NCBI GenBank assembly: GCA_932182025.1 | Contig: CAKNXK010000027.1 | Coordinates: 1-64,000, forward strand | Length of the DNA: 64,000 bases | Reading direction: 5' to 3' | Source of the DNA: an uncultured Candidatus Melainabacteria bacterium | Lineage (GTDB): Bacteria > Cyanobacteriota > Vampirovibrionia > Gastranaerophilales > Gastranaerophilaceae | The notes under the pieces: generated by a model | What the model was told of the DNA's origin: nothing | Databases searched by the model: none | Seen by the model: the letters and a program-made list of their open reading frames with translations, nothing else | In this document: positions 60,808 to 64,000 of the stretch, one piece after another | Layout of the letters: every line of letters begins with the position of its first letter | Position numbering within the stretch: the stretch's first letter is position 1 | Program-made: the position numbers and the translations under genes

Positions 60808-61938
60808 ATGAATTACAATGATTCCATAAAAGACTTAACCTCAAAAGGTAAATTTTATATAGATTTAGGCTTGAATAGAATTAAAGTCGCGCTTGAACAA
60901 CTCGGCAACCCGCAAGATGATTTAAAATTTATCCATGTAGCAGGCACAAACGGCAAGGGTTCGACTTGTGCAATGCTTGACTCAATTCTAAGAGAAGCCG
61001 GATATAAAACAGGGTTATACACAAGCCCTCATATCTTTGAATACACAGAAAGAATTAAAGTAAACGGAGTCGAAATATCACAAGAAGATTTTGCAAGACT
61101 TTATCCGAAAACGGATATTCATTTAACCGAGTTTGAAATCCTTACAATTATTGCGTTTCGTTATTTTAAAGAACAAAATGTTGAAATTGTTATCCTCGAA
61201 ACAGGCATGGGCGGACGATTAGACGCAACAAATGTTATCAAAGAAAATCTTTGTTCAATAATTACTCAAATCGATTTAGACCATACAGACCGCCTAGGTA
61301 AAACAAAAGACGAAATCGCTTTTGAAAAAGCAGGGATTATTAAACAGAATTGCCCTGTTGTTACATCTATGGGCTACGAAGCAATCAGAGATAAGGCTGA
61401 TGAAACGGACTCAATGTTTATTATGACATCTCCTTTTGTACCTCAGGATTTTGTTGAAGCTCTTGCACTAAAAGGATTACATCAGATTGAAAACCTTGCA
61501 CTTGTTTTGAGCGCTATTAATTATCTTTTTAAAGATATTGACGAAAACACAATAAAACGCGGATTAATGAAGGTCAAAAACCCGTTCAGATTTGAATATT
61601 TTGAAGACAAAAATCTTATCATAGATGCTTCTCACAATCCAAATGGGATAAAAGCTTTAAGAGAAAATCTTGATTATTATTACCCGAGCCAAAAACGCAG
61701 ATTTGTTTTCGGCTGCCTCAGAACAAAAGATTATGCAAAAATGATGCAAATCCTTTTCCAAGAAGATGATGAAGTTTATCTAAACACTTTTGATTACAAA
61801 GATGCCTGCACTTATGAAGAACTCGCAGACAAATGTCCGATAAACGCCAAACAATATAATGGTGAAAAATTAACCCCCGACAAATTGAACATTATTTGCG
61901 GCTCGTTCTATATGATATCAGGTATTAAGATATATTAA
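60808..61938 (+). CDS. folC: Folylpolyglutamate/dihydrofolate synthase
   Basis: This 376-residue Mur-ligase-family enzyme has the ATP loop FIHVAGTNGKGSTCAMLDSI, YTSPHIFEYTERI, LETGMGGRLDATN and LIIDASHNPNGI. FolC adds glutamate to folates. TATAAT (60796-60801) ends exactly 6 nt before ATG 60808, with no Shine-Dalgarno; it is predicted leaderless. The upstream in-frame start lies in the promoter. Confidence 0.92.
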   Translation: MNYNDSIKDLTSKGKFYIDLGLNRIKVALEQLGNPQDDLKFIHVAGTNGKGSTCAMLDSILREAGYKTGLYTSPHIFEYTERIKVNGVEISQEDFARLYPKTDIHLTEFEILTIIAFRYFKEQNVEIVILETGMGGRLDATNVIKENLCSIITQIDLDHTDRLGKTKDEIAFEKAGIIKQNCPVVTSMGYEAIRDKADETDSMFIMTSPFVPQDFVEALALKGLHQIENLALVLSAINYLFKDIDENTIKRGLMKVKNPFRFEYFEDKNLIIDASHNPNGIKALRENLDYYYPSQKRRFVFGCLRTKDYAKMMQILFQEDDEVYLNTFDYKDACTYEELADKCPINAKQYNGEKLTPDKLNIICGSFYMISGIKIY

Positions 61939-61994
61939 CACTCATGTTGTCTAGAAATCGCCTTTTTGTTACGATTGGAGCATAGGGGGTGTAT

Positions 61995-62726
61995 ATGAAA
62001 ATTAATCCAATCAACACAAATCAAGGTTCTTACAAAGGTAAAATAGGAAATACAGGAGCTTTAGTTATGAAGAAAGAATTGATATTTTTAGGGCCGCCAG
62101 CATGCGGAAAAGGAACTCAAACAAACAGATTATCAGAGTTTCTAGGACTTCCTCATATTGATACAGGTTCATTATTAAGAGCAGAAATCGCAAAAGAAAG
62201 CGAAGAAGGCAAAACTGCCAAATCATTTATCGACAAAGGTTTATTAGTACCTGTAACTTTAGTTGCAAAAATTATTAAAAACAAACTGGCAAGTAAAGAA
62301 TGTGAAAACGGATATGTTCTTGACGGTTTCCCAAGAAGCCTTGAACAAGCACAGCAGCTTGAAGAAATCAACAAAGAAGTAGATGGAGATAAAAAAGCAT
62401 CTTTCAAAGCAATCTACTTTGATATTGATCCGCAAATCCTTCTTGAAAGAATTATTTATCGTCAATCTTGTCCTCAATGCGGCGAAATTTATAACAAAAA
62501 ATTCAAACCATCAAAAGTGGAAGACGAATGCGACAAATGCCACGTTCCATTGAAAACAAGAGCAGATGATAATGCCGAAGTTGCAAAATCACGTTTTGAT
62601 ACCTATTTTGAACAAACAGCTCCACTTGTTGAGTTCTATGAGAAAAAAGGTGTATTAACAAAACTTGATGCTATGGGTTCAATTGAAGAAGTTTGGCAAA
62701 GACTTCTAAAAATTATTAACGGCTAA
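61995..62726 (+). CDS. adk: Adenylate kinase, zinc-LID type, with N-terminal extension
   Basis: The kinase proper starts MKKELIFLGPPACGKGTQTN at residue 25 and has DTGSLLRAEI, DGFPRSLEQAQQL and a LID with four cysteines (CPQCGEIY...CDKCHVPL) that should hold zinc. A 24-residue extension, MKINPINTNQGSYKGKIGN..., carries the INPI...YKGK tag seen on other proteins of this group. AGGGGGTG serves the ATG at 61995, but AGGAG also stands 8 nt before ATG 62067, so two forms are possible. The enzyme balances AMP, ADP and ATP. Confidence 0.92.
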   Translation: MKINPINTNQGSYKGKIGNTGALVMKKELIFLGPPACGKGTQTNRLSEFLGLPHIDTGSLLRAEIAKESEEGKTAKSFIDKGLLVPVTLVAKIIKNKLASKECENGYVLDGFPRSLEQAQQLEEINKEVDGDKKASFKAIYFDIDPQILLERIIYRQSCPQCGEIYNKKFKPSKVEDECDKCHVPLKTRADDNAEVAKSRFDTYFEQTAPLVEFYEKKGVLTKLDAMGSIEEVWQRLLKIING

Positions 62727-62754
62727 GTTAAATTGACTTTTAAATATTCATCCT

Positions 62755-62790
62755 TAAAAAAATATCATCTAAACGGATGATATTTTTTTT
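62755..62790 (+). terminator. Terminator of adk
   Basis: AAAATATCATC pairs with GATGATATTTT around TAAACG, followed by a T run. Confidence 0.8.
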
Positions 62791-62845
62791 ATACAGTAAA
62801 GAAACCCTTGAAAATACCGATAACACTTAAGGAAGGACGGTAAAA

Positions 62846-64000
62846 TTGTTTAACACAATGAACACAGTACGCCCGCGCCCTTATCCACAAAGAGGGACTG
62901 GCAGCTATAATGCAGGTAATACCGGTACTGATGCAGACGGTCATAACCAAAATGGTCAGGAGCAACAGCAGCAGCACCGCGAAACAGTTGCACGCGGCCG
63001 CGCAGAGGATGTTCAACAACCACAAGTTCAACCAAGACAGGCAATTTATTCACCTGCTGTAAACGCCTATGCACAAAAATCCGTTTTCCCGAACCAAACA
63101 CCTCCTATGCAGAGAGCAGCTTATCCTGTTCAGGGAGGACAAATCAACCCGCAGCAATATCAGGCAATTCAAGCACAATCTGGTTATCAGCCGATTTCTT
63201 CTGCCGAACCTGCTCCTGCGAAGCCTCAACAGAGAAGCAACAGGATTAATATTGCGCAAATCCTAAAAGATTTCAGAAACACAATTAAAGCAATCGCAAC
63301 ACCTCCTGAAATCGAAGAAGATGTTAACCATTATTTAAAAATTGTTGAACAACAAGTCCGCGAAGACAAACCACAAGTTAACTTAATCCAAAGCAATTTG
63401 AAAATTGCTGCGTCATTGTTGGACAAATATATTTCAGAAACACTTAAAAAAGAGTCAAAAGTTGTTCAAAACTGGCTTGATGCGTTGTTCTTACAGAGAA
63501 TTGACTACAAATTTGATGCGGATGACATCAATCCGAACTTCCTCGTAAAATTCCCTGAAGATAACAAAAAACCTGAATCACAACAGGAAGTACAAGAAGA
63601 AGTTCAGCCTGAACCTGTTGCTGAAATTGAAGAATATGAGCCAGAAACACTTGAAACAGAGTTTGTTCAAGCGCAGGAAAAAATTGCAACAAAACCTAAT
63701 ATTACAATTATTCCTCAAGATACAAGATTAAAATCTTTATTCATGGAAGCTAAAAAGCAAGCTTTTTCTAACAACCCGCAAAAAGCGATGGCAATGTTTA
63801 AAGAAGCATTTAATAGAGCAGGCGAAATCAAAGATAACGAAACACAATCAAGAATTTGTCTCGAAATAGGCAAAATCTATGATGATAATGACTTTGTTGT
63901 ACAGGCATTAAACAGTTATAACAAATCACTTAAATACACAACTGATACAAACGTAAAATCAAAAGCTCATTACTCAATGGCTCAAATTTATGATGATGTA
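62846..64000 (+). CDS. TPR-containing protein with Gln/Pro-rich N-terminus (partial)
   Basis: The frame is open to the window end; 385 codons are seen. The first 130 residues are low complexity (Gln, Pro, Asn, Tyr), then a helical domain (about 130-225), an acidic Glu/Pro linker and the start of TPR-like repeats (KSLFMEAKKQAFSNNPQKAM and QSRICLEIGKIYDDNDFVVQ). The start TTG at 62846 fits AGGAAGGA 9 nt upstream; the in-frame ATG at 62858 is the alternative. The function is unknown. The scaffold-like layout suggests protein interactions. Confidence 0.65.
   Translation, partial: MFNTMNTVRPRPYPQRGTGSYNAGNTGTDADGHNQNGQEQQQQHRETVARGRAEDVQQPQVQPRQAIYSPAVNAYAQKSVFPNQTPPMQRAAYPVQGGQINPQQYQAIQAQSGYQPISSAEPAPAKPQQRSNRINIAQILKDFRNTIKAIATPPEIEEDVNHYLKIVEQQVREDKPQVNLIQSNLKIAASLLDKYISETLKKESKVVQNWLDALFLQRIDYKFDADDINPNFLVKFPEDNKKPESQQEVQEEVQPEPVAEIEEYEPETLETEFVQAQEKIATKPNITIIPQDTRLKSLFMEAKKQAFSNNPQKAMAMFKEAFNRAGEIKDNETQSRICLEIGKIYDDNDFVVQALNSYNKSLKYTTDTNVKSKAHYSMAQIYDDV

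Noticed and set aside
61939..61994. 13-residue frame between folC and adk
   Set aside because: It has no ribosome binding site and its stop abuts the adk Shine-Dalgarno; it is most likely chance.
1..64000. CRISPR array, insertion sequence transposase or prophage
   Set aside because: I saw no regular short repeats with spacers, no transposase or integrase frame and no phage structural genes.

Overview
The window looks like chromosome of an anaerobic, gut-type bacterium from the non-photosynthetic sister lineage of Cyanobacteria (Vampirovibrionia/Melainabacteria, most like Candidatus Gastranaerophilales). The clues are AT-rich DNA, an oxygen-independent class III ribonucleotide reductase, many prepilin, PilB-like and FlaG/FliS/FliT-type genes beside a diaminopimelate-type MurE, a DUF2993 protein, and an N-terminal 'INPI...(F/Y)KG' peptide on otherwise unrelated proteins. 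The lineage is inferred from protein features only; no rRNA or tRNA gene lies in the window.

Layout. 1-7.0 kb: the end of a coiled-coil protein, an EmrB-type pump behind a 30-bp palindrome, a divergent prephenate dehydratase, a probable structured ncRNA (possibly 6S), rqcH and typA. 6.5-11.5 kb: a small HTH module, a hydrophobic-peptide cassette, nrdD, a GNAT-like protein and a HigBA-type toxin-antitoxin pair. 11.5-17 kb: a tight leftward operon ftsI-murE-nagA-panE-cytidylyltransferase (wall synthesis and sugar activation). 17-25 kb: two paralogous secreted proteins, a prepilin, a LuxR-type regulator, GtrA, a second peptide cassette, a large phosphohexomutase and an asparaginase. 25-33 kb: flaG-fliS-fliT, HU, a histidine kinase/response regulator/PilB-like operon, a deiminase-fold protein, NrtR and SecG. 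33-38 kb: another HTH module and peptide cassette, ylxR-infB, two XRE genes, a fourth peptide cassette and prfA. 39-48 kb: a DppD-type ATPase, dnaN, leuD flanked by inverted copies of a repeat, a zinc-ribbon protein, a HAD phosphatase, a PilZ protein, a TPR-glycosyltransferase, gatB and dCMP deaminase. 48.8-52.3 kb: a leftward operon with BioY, RimI, HicB-like, GerMN and DUF2993 proteins. 52.3-64 kb: mutS, rimO, murJ, spoIID, cysS, folC, adk and the start of a TPR protein.

Most genes are ordinary housekeeping. Three things are not. First, five dispersed copies (A-E) of a roughly 80-110 nt element share a 7-bp stem whose two arms change together, with conserved flanking and loop motifs; copies D and C flank leuD as inverted repeats, and copy E begins at the inferred start of the dCMP deaminase mRNA. 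Second, four cassettes encode 23-31-residue hydrophobic peptides behind strong ribosome binding sites, and each coding sequence folds into a hairpin. Cassettes 1 and 2 are clear paralogues down to their promoter spacers; cassettes 3 and 4 form a second type. They resemble type I toxin mRNAs. Three of the four sit beside a small HTH gene. Third, at least twelve genes have a -10 hexamer ending exactly 6 nt (one more, mutS, 7 nt) before the start codon and no Shine-Dalgarno sequence, which predicts widespread leaderless mRNAs.
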